A stretch of 64,000 nucleotides of DNA. It comes from 13-2-20CM-68-14 sp051955535 (GTDB lineage Bacteria > Actinomycetota > Thermoleophilia > Gaiellales > Gaiellaceae). A model generated the notes under the pieces. That model did no database searches and was not told the origin of the DNA. It saw only the letters and a program-made list of their open reading frames with translations. This document shows positions 43,665-51,718 of this stretch, in pieces; positions within the stretch are counted from its first letter, which is position 1; each line of letters opens with the position of its first letter. The position numbers were made by a program, and so were the translations under genes. The stretch lies in assembly GCA_051955535.1 (NCBI GenBank), contig JBQCGP010000075.1:21019-85018 (forward strand), read 5' to 3'.

Positions 43665-44750
43665 ATGCGCGTCCTGCTGGTCTGTGACTTCTTCTTGAAA
43701 TACACGACCCCGCTGGCGCTGGCCCTGCGACGACAGGGCGTCCAGCTCGCGCTGCTCTGCCGGGACCATCTTCAGGAATTCGATTTCAACCAGAATGAAT
43801 ATGGCGCGCTGATCGACGAGCTGCAAGACGCGGGCGTCGACGTATTCGTGCTTCCGGGAAGGGTCTCGTCGTTACGGACCGTCCCGGCACTCGTTCGCGT
43901 GCGGCGAGAGCTCCGGCGATGGAGGCCGGAGGTCGTCCACGCCCAGGACAATCACGACCCCCGGCTGTTGATGCTCATTCGGAGCCATCCGTACCTCTTC
44001 ACCATCCACGACCCCGTCCTGCACGCCGGCGAGAGTCCGCTCAGAGGGATGCGTGCGTTCGTCTACGGGCGATGGATCAAGTCGGCGTCCCGGATCGTGG
44101 TCCACGGAGACCGCCTCGAGAGCCTGATGGCGCAGACGGTGAGCCGGGATCGAATCGTCACCATCCCACACGGGACAACACCGGCCGCGAGACCCCTGCG
44201 TCCGCCGGCCGAGCCGGCTGTCCTTCTTTTCGGACGCCTCGAGGCGTACAAAGGAATCCCGGTCCTGGTCGAGGCAATGAAGCTCGTCTGGCAGCAGCGA
44301 CCGGAAACGAAGCTCCTCGTCGGAGGCAAGGGGCCGGAAAGGCGCCACCTGCCCTCGGACCCTCGTATCGAGGCATCCAACGACTACATTCCGGAAGGGA
44401 TGGTCGAGTCGTGGTTCGAGCGCGCATCGGTCGTTGTCCTGCCGTACACCGAGGGGAGCCAGAGCGGAGTCGGGTTGCAAGCACTCGCCCGCGGCGTGCC
44501 TGTGCTCGTGACTGACGTGGGCTCGCTACCGGACCTGGCGCTCGACTCATCGTTGGTCGTCCGTCCCGGCGATCCGGTCTCCTTGGCAGAGGGGCTCCTG
44601 CGTCACCTGGATCAGAGCGACGAGCAACGCGAGGCAGTCCTACGCCTTGCGCGCGAGCGCTTCTCCTGGGATTCGGTCGCACGGAAGACGATCGATGAGT
44701 ACCGAAGAGTCATGTCGGAACGACGCGCGCGTGGCGGCGGTCGCCGGTGA
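43665..44750 (+). CDS. GT4-family glycosyltransferase
   Basis: Starts at ATG 43665 (MRVLLVCDFFLKYTTPLAL) with GGAG just upstream; an earlier in-frame start at 43593 adds 24 non-conserved residues. Donor-domain blocks: PAVLLFGRLEAYKGIPVLVE, VVVLPYTEGSQSGVGLQALA and PVLVTDVGSLPDL. In VQLALLCRDHLQEF and VVHAQDNHDPRL the acceptor domain is short. Its stop overlaps the start of the next gene (GTGA), beginning a three-gene operon with a FemAB-like transferase and a deacetylase. Confidence 0.9.
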   Translation: MRVLLVCDFFLKYTTPLALALRRQGVQLALLCRDHLQEFDFNQNEYGALIDELQDAGVDVFVLPGRVSSLRTVPALVRVRRELRRWRPEVVHAQDNHDPRLLMLIRSHPYLFTIHDPVLHAGESPLRGMRAFVYGRWIKSASRIVVHGDRLESLMAQTVSRDRIVTIPHGTTPAARPLRPPAEPAVLLFGRLEAYKGIPVLVEAMKLVWQQRPETKLLVGGKGPERRHLPSDPRIEASNDYIPEGMVESWFERASVVVLPYTEGSQSGVGLQALARGVPVLVTDVGSLPDLALDSSLVVRPGDPVSLAEGLLRHLDQSDEQREAVLRLARERFSWDSVARKTIDEYRRVMSERRARGGGRR

Positions 44751-45868
44751 GCGCCGCCTCGTCAGGCCGGCGTTCGGCGCCACCGAGCGAGGAGCTCTCG
44801 GTCGAGCTCGTGGACAGCGTGGATCTGCTACGCGACGACTGGGTCCGCCTCGGCGCCGAGAGCGACAACATCTTTGCGACCTGGGAGTGGATCTCGACCT
44901 GGTGGCGCTGCTTCGGACATGAGGGCGCCCAACGCGTCGCGTCATGTCGTAGCGCCGACGGTCGGGTCGTCGCGATCTTGCCGCTACACCTTCAAGTCGT
45001 GCGCGGCTTTCAAATCCTTCGCTTTCTCGGTCACGGTCCAGGAGACGAGCTCGGTCCCGTCTGCGCTCCTTCGAATCGCGCCCAGGCCGCAGCCGCGTTG
45101 AGCACGCTTCTCGGCGAAGAGTGTCATGAGTGGAACCTCTTCCTTGGCGAGAACCTGCCTGGATCCGAGGGCTGGGACAAGCTTCGAGGCGCAAGCGTGC
45201 TCGCTCATCGTTCCACCCCGGTGCTGCGACCGTCGGAGGGCGGCTGGGAAGGCTTCCTCGCCTCTCGGAGCGCGAATTTCCGACAGCAGGTCCGGCGGCG
45301 AGAGCGGAACGTGTTCCGTCACCATGACGCGAGTTACCGACTGGTCACGAGATCCGACCATCTGCAACAGGAGCTCGACACCCTGTTTCGATTGCACCGT
45401 CTGCGCTGGGAGCGCGACCAAACCGGTTTTACAGCGTTTGAGCCTTTCCAGCGGAAGTTCGCGGAGCTCGCGCAAGAGCGTGGCTGGCTTCGCCTGTGGT
45501 TCCTCGAATTCGGGGCGGAGGCTGTCGCGGCTTGGTACGGGTTCCGCTTCGAAAACGTCGAGTACTACTACCAGGCAGGACGCGACCCAAGGGCCGGCCG
45601 CGACTCAGCTGGTTTCGTGCTACTCGCCCACACGATTAGGGAGGCAATCGAGGACGGTGTTCGCGAGTACCGACTCCTCCAGGGAGGCGAGCCGTACAAG
45701 CATCGGTTCGCAACCGAAGACTTCGGGCTCCAGACCGTCGGCATCGCCAACGGCGTGCTCGGACGACTCGCTCTTGTCGCAGGGGCTTCGAACCTCCGCT
45801 GGAATCCGGCCAAGGCGCTGGCCCGGCGCGCTCTCTCAGCAGGAAGTGACGACCGGCGCACGACATGA
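44747..45868 (+). CDS. FemAB/GNAT-like transferase (Acetyltransf_6), second copy
   Basis: Same architecture as the protein at 22819 (373 against 363 residues): NIFATWEWISTWWRCFGHEG at the N-terminus and GAEAVAAWYGFRFENVEYYY with DSAGFVLLAHTIREAIEDGV in the GNAT core. Coupled by GTGA to the glycosyltransferase and by ATGA to the polysaccharide deacetylase. The order suggests deacetylation of an amino sugar followed by attachment of a different acyl or aminoacyl group; this is inference. Confidence 0.82.
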   Translation: MSAASSGRRSAPPSEELSVELVDSVDLLRDDWVRLGAESDNIFATWEWISTWWRCFGHEGAQRVASCRSADGRVVAILPLHLQVVRGFQILRFLGHGPGDELGPVCAPSNRAQAAAALSTLLGEECHEWNLFLGENLPGSEGWDKLRGASVLAHRSTPVLRPSEGGWEGFLASRSANFRQQVRRRERNVFRHHDASYRLVTRSDHLQQELDTLFRLHRLRWERDQTGFTAFEPFQRKFAELAQERGWLRLWFLEFGAEAVAAWYGFRFENVEYYYQAGRDPRAGRDSAGFVLLAHTIREAIEDGVREYRLLQGGEPYKHRFATEDFGLQTVGIANGVLGRLALVAGASNLRWNPAKALARRALSAGSDDRRTT

Positions 45869-46695
45869 ATTGGTCCCGCCGAGCGCGTCGCCCACTGGTG
45901 CTCTGCTACCACGCCGTCAACTCGGCCTGGGAGTCGCATCTTTCGATTCCCGAGGAGCTCTTTCTTTCCCATATGAATGCTCTCCGCCGGCGAGGCTATG
46001 TCGGTCTGACGTTTGCCCAGTCCGAACGACTTCGAGCCGAAGCACGCCTGCCGGCACGGAGCGTCGTTGTCACCTTCGACGATGGTTACGCAACAACGAT
46101 CGACCGGTGCGCCCGGGTGCTGGACCACGTCGGCTTTCCGGCGACGGTCTTCGTCGTCACCTCGTTCGTAGACTCAGGCGAGACGATGTGCTGGCCGGGG
46201 GTCGAACGATGGACGAGGGAGAAGCCAAGAGAGATGCAACCTCTTGATTGGAGCGTCTTGCGAGACCTCATTGAAGGAGGGTGGGAGGTCGGGTCCCATA
46301 CCGTCACCCACCCTCTCCTGACCGAGCTCGCCGACGAACCGCTCGAAGAGCAACTGGTTCTCTCGCGTCAGCGAATCATCGACGAGCTCGGCGCCTGCCA
46401 CACGATTGCGTATCCATACGGCTTTGCCGACGCGAAGGTCGCGCGCGCGGCCGAACAAGCCGGGTATCTGGCCGGCTGCACACTGACACCTGCGCATCGC
46501 ATCGACGATCGGTATCGACGGCCGCGTGTCGGGCTCTTCTTCCACGATCGCGGTCTTCGTCAGTGGGCGAAACTCTCTCCCGCGATCGGGCGACTCCGCC
46601 GGACGCGCCTGGCGGAGTCGCTTGAGCCAATTCACCTCCGCCGACGAAAGGTGCAGCCCGGAAGAGCGATCGACGATCGAGCCTCGGCCCAGTAG
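45865..46695 (+). CDS. polysaccharide deacetylase (NodB/CE4 family)
   Basis: Metal-dependent deacetylase of 276 residues: motif 1 VVVTFDDGYATT (catalytic base and metal Asp), motif 2 GSHTVTHPLLTEL (metal His pair), and IAYPYGFADAKVARAAEQAG (motif 3). No clear signal peptide, so it may act on lipid-linked sugars inside the cell or be exported otherwise. Last gene of the 43665-46695 operon, 26 bases from the end of the convergent lyase-like gene. Confidence 0.92.
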   Translation: MNWSRRARRPLVLCYHAVNSAWESHLSIPEELFLSHMNALRRRGYVGLTFAQSERLRAEARLPARSVVVTFDDGYATTIDRCARVLDHVGFPATVFVVTSFVDSGETMCWPGVERWTREKPREMQPLDWSVLRDLIEGGWEVGSHTVTHPLLTELADEPLEEQLVLSRQRIIDELGACHTIAYPYGFADAKVARAAEQAGYLAGCTLTPAHRIDDRYRRPRVGLFFHDRGLRQWAKLSPAIGRLRRTRLAESLEPIHLRRRKVQPGRAIDDRASAQ

Positions 46696-46720
46696 CCGTG
46701 CTCATCCGTCGAACGATCAT

Positions 46721-47824
46721 CTAGCACCCCGCCGCAGCCGCATACGAATCGGCTCGACAGGCGCCGTCCTGGTAGTCGCCGACGCCGCTGCCGACCGACA
46801 TGTCCATGCCGTAGAAGCCCTGCTTCCAGTACGCGCTCGCGCCGCTGATGTTGTAGAGCGTTTGAGTGTTCGTCAGCGGCACGACCTGGTTGCCGTCCAG
46901 GTAGAGCTGCACGAAGCCGACGCTCGGGTCGGGTGACCACTTGACGTGGAGGACGAAGTGGTACCAGTGGTCGTACTGGAGAGCGCCCAGTTGGCGGTAG
47001 AAGCGGCCGCTGCCATGGCAGTCGCCGGCGGCGCCGCTGTCTGCCTGCAGGTAGAGCTGCGGGCTTGCGCCGGTCGCGTCGACGCCGAGGTAGGTCTGGG
47101 CGCCGCAGGAGCCGGGACCGTGGAACTGGGTGAAGACATTCCAGTTCGCGCCCAGCTTCCAGAAGCGTCCGGCATCCGCGGAGGAGAACATCGTCCACCA
47201 GCCGTAGTACCACTCCTGGCCCGGGTAGCCGCCGGTGTCGGCGACCGAGGTGCCGACTTCAGCCCGGGGAGAGCTCGTGCATAGGTCCGTTGAGTAGACG
47301 GTGAAGCGAGCGGCATAGCTTCCCTGCGCCCGCGGGCTGGAGACGACGTTTGCGCCCGAGTCGCCGACCGCCGAGCAGGTGTAGCTCTGGTCGTCGTTGC
47401 GCGACCACTGGTGGAGGTCCCACTGCGAGAAGTCGCCGGTGTCGTAGTCGCCCCGGAAGAGGACGTTCCCGGAGGAGGAGGGCGGTGGGGGCGGGGGCGG
47501 GGGCGGTGGTGGCGGCGGTGAAGCCGTCGTCGTCGGTGAAGCCGTCGTCGTCGGTGAAGCCGTCGTCGTCGGTGAAGCCGACGTGGTCGGTGAAGCCGTC
47601 GACGTCGCGCTCGTCGTTGTCGTCGGAGTCGTGGTAGACGGCGTCGTCGCGCCCGAGCCCCGCAGCTGACGCGCTTTCGACCAGGGCGGCGGACTACTCG
47701 AGGCTATGTTTGCGGCTGCGAAACCGCCGGCCACAAGCGCTGCAAGCGTGCAAGCGAACAGCAGGCGCCGGGCGTATCCGGCATGTCGGTAACTGGGCTC
47801 GTGGCGCGTGAAAAGCTTCTTCAC
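46721..47824 (-). CDS. secreted heparin-lyase-I-like polysaccharide lyase with repeat linker (paralogue 3)
   Basis: Third lyase-like protein, 367 residues. It has a signal peptide (about 18-42), a linker of TTTASP hexapeptide repeats followed by 13 prolines (about 60-118), then the lyase domain: FRGDYDTGDFSQW, GQEWYYGWWTMFSSAD, WNVFTQFHGPG, YDHWYHFVLHVKWSPDPS, AYWKQGFYGMDM. Closest in layout to paralogue 1. It lies at the right end of the cluster, so the three copies sit within and at the edge of the biosynthetic genes. Confidence 0.78.
   Translation of the reverse strand: MKKLFTRHEPSYRHAGYARRLLFACTLAALVAGGFAAANIASSSPPPWSKARQLRGSGATTPSTTTPTTTTSATSTASPTTSASPTTTASPTTTASPTTTASPPPPPPPPPPPPPSSSGNVLFRGDYDTGDFSQWDLHQWSRNDDQSYTCSAVGDSGANVVSSPRAQGSYAARFTVYSTDLCTSSPRAEVGTSVADTGGYPGQEWYYGWWTMFSSADAGRFWKLGANWNVFTQFHGPGSCGAQTYLGVDATGASPQLYLQADSGAAGDCHGSGRFYRQLGALQYDHWYHFVLHVKWSPDPSVGFVQLYLDGNQVVPLTNTQTLYNISGASAYWKQGFYGMDMSVGSGVGDYQDGACRADSYAAAAGC
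47518..47607 (-). repeat. five tandem 18-bp repeats encoding the TTTASP linker
   Basis: Unit GTGAAGCCGTCGTCGTCG on the plus strand, at 47518, 47536, 47554, 47572 and 47590; the first three are identical and the last two have two and one changes. Each unit codes for one hexapeptide of the extracellular linker, so copy number changes would alter linker length without shifting the frame. Confidence 0.9.
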
Positions 47825-48298
47825 GGTTGCCCCCCTTCTCGCCCCGAACGCGAGCGGTGATCAGGTGCCTTGGGCTAAAGGCAGCGCCGCGCCACACGCG
47901 GCCTCTGGGCGAAGGCCGGTGCGAGGGACGGGTGCGTTGACTAGGACCCATGGGGCTAGCGAGAGAGGACGAACGCGGCCGCAGAGACCGAACTACGAGG
48001 ACGATGCCTAAGCCGCAGGCCGCGCTCGCGTTTCGCGTCGCCTCCCGACTGGACTGGAACTGCGGCACCGTAACAGAGCCTCCGGACAAAGGCGACGGAG
48101 GTAGACGAGTGCGCTTCGGCATGCGATGCTGGTGAGGCGCGGTCGGTGTCGCCTCACTGGACTGGAACCCAGCGTGCGCTTTCACCGACCGCTGTCTTTT
48201 TAGAAGATGATTTGGGCGCGGGTCCACGGTCCAGCCAGTGCCTTGTACGATGCACCGTCCTCAAGAGCCGTCCGGCGCTTCCGAAGAATTAGGAACAG
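47825..48298. other. 474-base divergent intergenic region
   Basis: No recognisable gene. CTGGACTGGAAC occurs twice in the same direction (48049-48060 and 48157-48168), each preceded by GTCGCCTC, and may be a regulator site. A T-rich stretch lies near 48188-48200. It must hold the promoters of the lyase gene and of the gene at 48299. Confidence 0.4.
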
Positions 48299-49039
48299 AT
48301 GGCCATCGACGATGTTGACGCAGCGAGGCTCGAGCACGAGCCGATCAGCCCAGAGCTAGCGCTGGTGAGCCCGGAGCTCGCCGAGTTCGCGCGAGCGGGT
48401 CTACCTGATCCTTCCGACGTCTTCGCCGATCTCGCCAGTAAGCGCCGAGCCGAAGCGGCAGCGGCGCTGCCTCGGCAGCCGGAGCCCGTCCGCCCGGAGC
48501 CGTCACGTGGGCGCAGGCGGGCTTTGTCGACGCTCGCGCTTCTCGGGGCCACGGGGCTCGGGCTTCTGGCCGGCATCGAGATCGCTGGCCAGAATGCCGC
48601 GCAGGTCTTCACCAGTGCCCAATTCGCTCCGGCAGCGCCGAATCTCACGTCCCCCTCCCCGACGTCGAGCTCGAAGCAAAAGATCGCAGGCGTACTTGCT
48701 GCGAGGGCCGAACGGCGGGCATCCCGGCCGGCGTCGAAGCCTTCGGCTGCGAGCAAACGGAAGACGTCCCGGCTTTCGACGGCGCCGAGGCTGAGATGGA
48801 CCGGCGTCCGCGGCGCGAGCTACTACAACGTCCGATTGTTCCGTGGGCGTGTGCGGATCCTGGACCTATGGCCCTCGCAGCCCGTCGTCAAGGTCCCGAG
48901 GGCCTGGGTCTACGGCGGCGTCCACTACAGCCTACGGCCCGGACGCTACACGTGGTTCGTCTACCCAGGCATCGGCAAGCCTTCGCGGCTTCGGCTGCAG
49001 AGGCTTCACAAAACCGGCGTCTTGATTGTTCCGAAGTGA
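48299..49039 (+). CDS. single-pass membrane protein with extracellular fibronectin-like domain
   Basis: Unrecognised protein of 246 residues. A cytoplasmic acidic region (1-75) is followed by one helix (about 76-98, ALSTLALLGATGLGLLAGIE), a Ser/Ala/Lys-rich spacer (110-160), and a C-terminal beta domain (about 160-246) resembling an Ig or fibronectin fold: LRWTGVRGASYYNVRLFRGR, GRYTWFVYPGIGKPSRLR. AGGAA precedes the ATG. Its position after the polysaccharide genes suggests a cell-surface role. Overlaps the next frame (GTGA). Confidence 0.7.
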   Translation: MAIDDVDAARLEHEPISPELALVSPELAEFARAGLPDPSDVFADLASKRRAEAAAALPRQPEPVRPEPSRGRRRALSTLALLGATGLGLLAGIEIAGQNAAQVFTSAQFAPAAPNLTSPSPTSSSKQKIAGVLAARAERRASRPASKPSAASKRKTSRLSTAPRLRWTGVRGASYYNVRLFRGRVRILDLWPSQPVVKVPRAWVYGGVHYSLRPGRYTWFVYPGIGKPSRLRLQRLHKTGVLIVPK

Positions 49040-49284
49040 TCCTTCTCGCCCACCATCAGAAGCGCTACTTCCTGTTCGAGGTCGAATGGGGCGACGAGGG
49101 CGATCCTTGGGCGCCGTACGGGCGTGTCTACGACCGAGTTGCGCGACTCACATTCGAACCCATACCGCTCGTGCGCCTGGAGCAGGTAGGCGACTTCTTC
49201 GAGAAGTGGGACGGATCTGGCGAGGAAGCGGCCGCGATCAAGGCGGAAGCGGAGCTCGCAGCCCGGCAAGCTGCTTCGTCGTAG
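49036..49284 (+). CDS. small conserved-looking hypothetical protein
   Basis: Eighty-two residues from a GTG that overlaps the preceding stop (GTGA): LLAHHQKRYFLFEVEWGDEG, then YDRVARLTFEPIPLVRLEQV and a helical Ala-rich end. No family recognised. The tight overlap and balanced composition support a real gene. Confidence 0.5.
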   Translation: MILLAHHQKRYFLFEVEWGDEGDPWAPYGRVYDRVARLTFEPIPLVRLEQVGDFFEKWDGSGEEAAAIKAEAELAARQAASS

Positions 49285-49415
49285 GCGCGAGACCGCCGTC
49301 AGCAAGCCGGTCTGTGCGGTCGCCCCGAGCAGCGTGAATGGCGGCGGGTCGACAATCAGCACGGGGGTGGCCTGATCACAGGCGAAGAAGCCCCTACAGA
49401 AATTAGCCTTCGACA

Positions 49416-50219
49416 ATGAATCGCGACGCGGCATCCGAAGCGAAACCAGCTGTGGGATCGTTCCGGTTGCTCAGAAGGTCAGCCGTTATCACCGGCGCCG
49501 CTAGCGGCATCGGCAGGGCTACGGCAGAGCTGTTCGCATCGGAGGGGGCGAGAATCGTGGCGGGCGACATCGACGGCGACGGGCTAATGCGTCTTCGTGA
49601 CCGCCTGGAATCTCGCGGGGCCGACTTTGCAGCCGTGGTCGGTGACGTCTCCAAACCCGAAGACGCGAAGAGCATGATCGAGGCGGCGGTCGACCGCTAC
49701 GGGCGGCTCGACATCCTGGTGGCGAACGCGGGCGTCATCCCTCTGCGGACGATCGTCGAGGCCGGCCCGGCGGACTGGGACGAGGTCATGGCCGTCGACG
49801 GCCGAGGCATGTTTCTCAGCTGCAAGTACGCGATCGAGGAGATGCTGAAGACCGGCGGCGGCTCGATCGTCTGCCTCTCGTCGATCTCGGGAGTCGCCGG
49901 CCAGAAAGGTCAGTCGACCTACGGGCCAGCGAAGTTCGCCGCCTCGGGGCTCGCGAAGCATCTGGCGGTCGAATGGGCGGATAGCGGCATCCGCGTGAAC
50001 GCCGTTGCGCCCGGAACGATCAAGACGGAGCGCGTCCTACGCCTTCCAGAAGAGCCTGGTGGGACCGAGTACATCGAGGAGATCGAGCGGATGCACCCCA
50101 TGGGCCGACTGGGCGAGCCTGAGGAAGTCGCCCAGGCGATCGCCTTCCTCGCTTCCGACCAGGCGTCGTTCATCACGGGCGCGATACTGCCGGTCGACGG
50201 CGGCTACCTTGCGCGCTGA
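49416..50219 (+). CDS. short-chain dehydrogenase/reductase (SDR)
   Basis: Classical SDR of 267 residues: cofactor motif VITGAASGIGRATAELFASE, NAG motif ILVANAGVIP, catalytic Ser in CLSSISGVAG, Tyr and Lys in STYGPAKFAASG, and the C-terminal GAILPVDGGYLAR typical of the FabG-like group. Asp at the end of beta-2 (VAGDIDGDG) predicts preference for NAD(H). The first 20 residues are extra, so a later start is possible. Substrate unknown. Confidence 0.92.
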   Translation: MNRDAASEAKPAVGSFRLLRRSAVITGAASGIGRATAELFASEGARIVAGDIDGDGLMRLRDRLESRGADFAAVVGDVSKPEDAKSMIEAAVDRYGRLDILVANAGVIPLRTIVEAGPADWDEVMAVDGRGMFLSCKYAIEEMLKTGGGSIVCLSSISGVAGQKGQSTYGPAKFAASGLAKHLAVEWADSGIRVNAVAPGTIKTERVLRLPEEPGGTEYIEEIERMHPMGRLGEPEEVAQAIAFLASDQASFITGAILPVDGGYLAR

Positions 50220-50276
50220 CCCCGCCTCGAGGGCGGTGAAGAGCTCTAGTTCGTTGCCCAAGGCCATGCGATTGCC

Positions 50277-50789
50277 TCAGCGCGCACCGAGCTGAACGTC
50301 GGCCAGCTCGCGATACGAGGGCGTCAGCTCGGTCCACCGGCTGCGCCAGTCGGCCGGCTCGCGGCCCGATAGCAGCGAAGCGAGATCCTCCACGTGCGCC
50401 TGCCAACCCGCCCCGTGTGAGGCCAACGCCGAGATGGGGAGGCCGCGCTCCTCGATCACGAGCCGCGTACCCCCGTCTTCCGCATTGAGCAGCGCCTCGA
50501 TGACCGTCTCGTCGTTCTGCCCAGGGTTCATCGTCAGCAGCAACCGGTGCGGGGGCTCGCACACATCGACGCGACCGGGACCCTCCCAGCTGCTCGTGAA
50601 CCGTGCGTTGAACTCGCCGCCCAGCGACAGGTCACCTTCTACTTCTGCGATCCAGCGAGCGAGTCGCTCCGGCTCGGTCAGCGCAGACCAGAGGTCATCG
50701 ATGTCCGTGGGATAGAAATCCTGAACGCGCACCGCGCCCTTGTCGGCATCGACGGGTCGCAAGGCGCCGAGAATTCTCTCCGTGGTCAT
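50277..50789 (-). CDS. SRPBCC/AHSA1-family protein
   Basis: START-like fold protein of 170 residues (ATG 50789, AAGGAG upstream): RVQDFYPTDIDDLWSALTEP and LARWIAEVEGDLSLGGEF are typical of the AHSA1 group. It overlaps the ArsR-type repressor gene by 4 bases (ATGA), a very common actinobacterial pairing in which the repressor controls a ligand-binding partner. The C-terminal part (about 135-170) is unusual in length. Confidence 0.88.
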   Translation of the reverse strand: MTTERILGALRPVDADKGAVRVQDFYPTDIDDLWSALTEPERLARWIAEVEGDLSLGGEFNARFTSSWEGPGRVDVCEPPHRLLLTMNPGQNDETVIEALLNAEDGGTRLVIEERGLPISALASHGAGWQAHVEDLASLLSGREPADWRSRWTELTPSYRELADVQLGAR

Positions 50790-51112
50790 TTCGTGCTCCT
50801 TCCTGCCCGCTTCGCGCGAGCGATCTCCGTTTGTAGTGCGTCCATCCGTCCCTCCCAGAGGGCGCGGTAGTTGCCGACCCATTCATCGAGCTCGGCCAAC
50901 GGCTCAGGTCGAAGCTGGTAGACGCGGCACTGTGCCCGCGGCTCCGCCTCGACCAGCCCTGCCTCTCGCAGCACCCGCAGGTGCCTCGAGACGCCCGGCC
51001 GCGCAATCGGCACCAGCGCCGCCAGCTCGTTCACTGTGGCGGGGCCCTGCCGTAATTGCTCGACCATCGCCCGACGGCTTCCGTCCGAGAGCGCGTGCAG
51101 CACGGCGTCCAT
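50786..51112 (-). CDS. ArsR-family transcriptional repressor
   Basis: Winged-helix protein of 108 residues: MDAVLHALSDGSRRAMVEQL, TVNELAALVPIARPGVSRHL (recognition helix) and LREAGLVEAEPRAQCRVYQL. No metal-binding ELCVCDL motif is present, so it belongs to the non-metal group. Likely leaderless: a promoter places transcription start at the ATG, and a palindrome in that promoter should be its own operator. Confidence 0.93.
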   Translation of the reverse strand: MDAVLHALSDGSRRAMVEQLRQGPATVNELAALVPIARPGVSRHLRVLREAGLVEAEPRAQCRVYQLRPEPLAELDEWVGNYRALWEGRMDALQTEIARAKRAGRSTK

Positions 51113-51118
51113 GGAAAG

Positions 51119-51148
51119 AATGTACCCGATCAGTTACGTAACTGTCAA
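51119..51148 (-). promoter_or_regulatory. leaderless promoter and palindromic operator of the arsR-AHSA1 operon
   Basis: On the minus strand TTGACA (51143-51148) is followed after 18 bases by TACATT (51119-51124); the ATG starts 7 bases after the -10 box, as in leaderless mRNAs. The spacer contains a perfect 14-bp palindrome CAGTTACGTAACTG (51131-51144), well placed for autorepression. Confidence 0.75.
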
Positions 51149-51226
51149 GGTACATAAGCGTAACCGGCGATTGCGGCCGGGGTTCATCCTGTAACCGCGC
51201 TGACGGTCGTGACATAGAGAGAGTGA

Positions 51227-51718
51227 ATGGCGCGCTTCGAGCAGATCTACCAGGAACATCGCGAGGCCGTGCGGGCGTTCGTGCGCCGGAGAGCTCCCGA
51301 GTCGGTCGTCGAGGACGTTGTGTCCGAGACGTTCCTCGTCTGCTGGCGCAGGCTCGATCGGGTGCCGGATGAGCCGCTGCCCTGGCTGTACGCAGTGGCG
51401 CGTAAGACGCTGGCCAATCAGCGTCGGAGGCTCGAGCGCGATGAACGTCTAGGCGCCTCTGCAGAGTCCGCTACCGCGCAGCCGGAGCTGGTCGGCGACA
51501 GCGCCCTGGCTACGGCATTCGCCTCGCTTTCGGAGCGCGACTGCGAAGTGCTGCGGCTCATTGCCTGGGAAGGGCTGTCGCTGAACCAGGCGGCGGTCGT
51601 CCTCGGATGCTCGGCGGTCGCCTGCCGGGTTCGCTACCACCGCGCGAAGACGCGGCTGGCGCGACGGCTCGAAGCGGAAGCCGACTTTCGACCACACCTG
51701 AGAGGAGCGACGAGATGA
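51227..51718 (+). CDS. ECF-type RNA polymerase sigma factor
   Basis: Sigma-70 family protein of 163 residues. Region 2: FEQIYQEHREAVRAFVRRRA, VVEDVVSETFLVCWRRLDRV and LPWLYAVARKTLANQRRRLE. Region 4: LSERDCEVLRLIAWEGLSLN and QAAVVLGCSAVACRVRYHRA. ATG overlap (ATGA) with the next gene shows a coupled pair, the usual layout for an ECF factor and its membrane regulator. Confidence 0.95.
   Translation: MARFEQIYQEHREAVRAFVRRRAPESVVEDVVSETFLVCWRRLDRVPDEPLPWLYAVARKTLANQRRRLERDERLGASAESATAQPELVGDSALATAFASLSERDCEVLRLIAWEGLSLNQAAVVLGCSAVACRVRYHRAKTRLARRLEAEADFRPHLRGATR

Noticed and set aside
23935..46695. Prophage
   Set aside because: No capsid, tail, terminase, portal or lysis genes are present; the contents are glycan biosynthesis.
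47518..47607. CRISPR-like array
   Set aside because: Units are contiguous 18-mers without spacers and lie in frame within a coding region.
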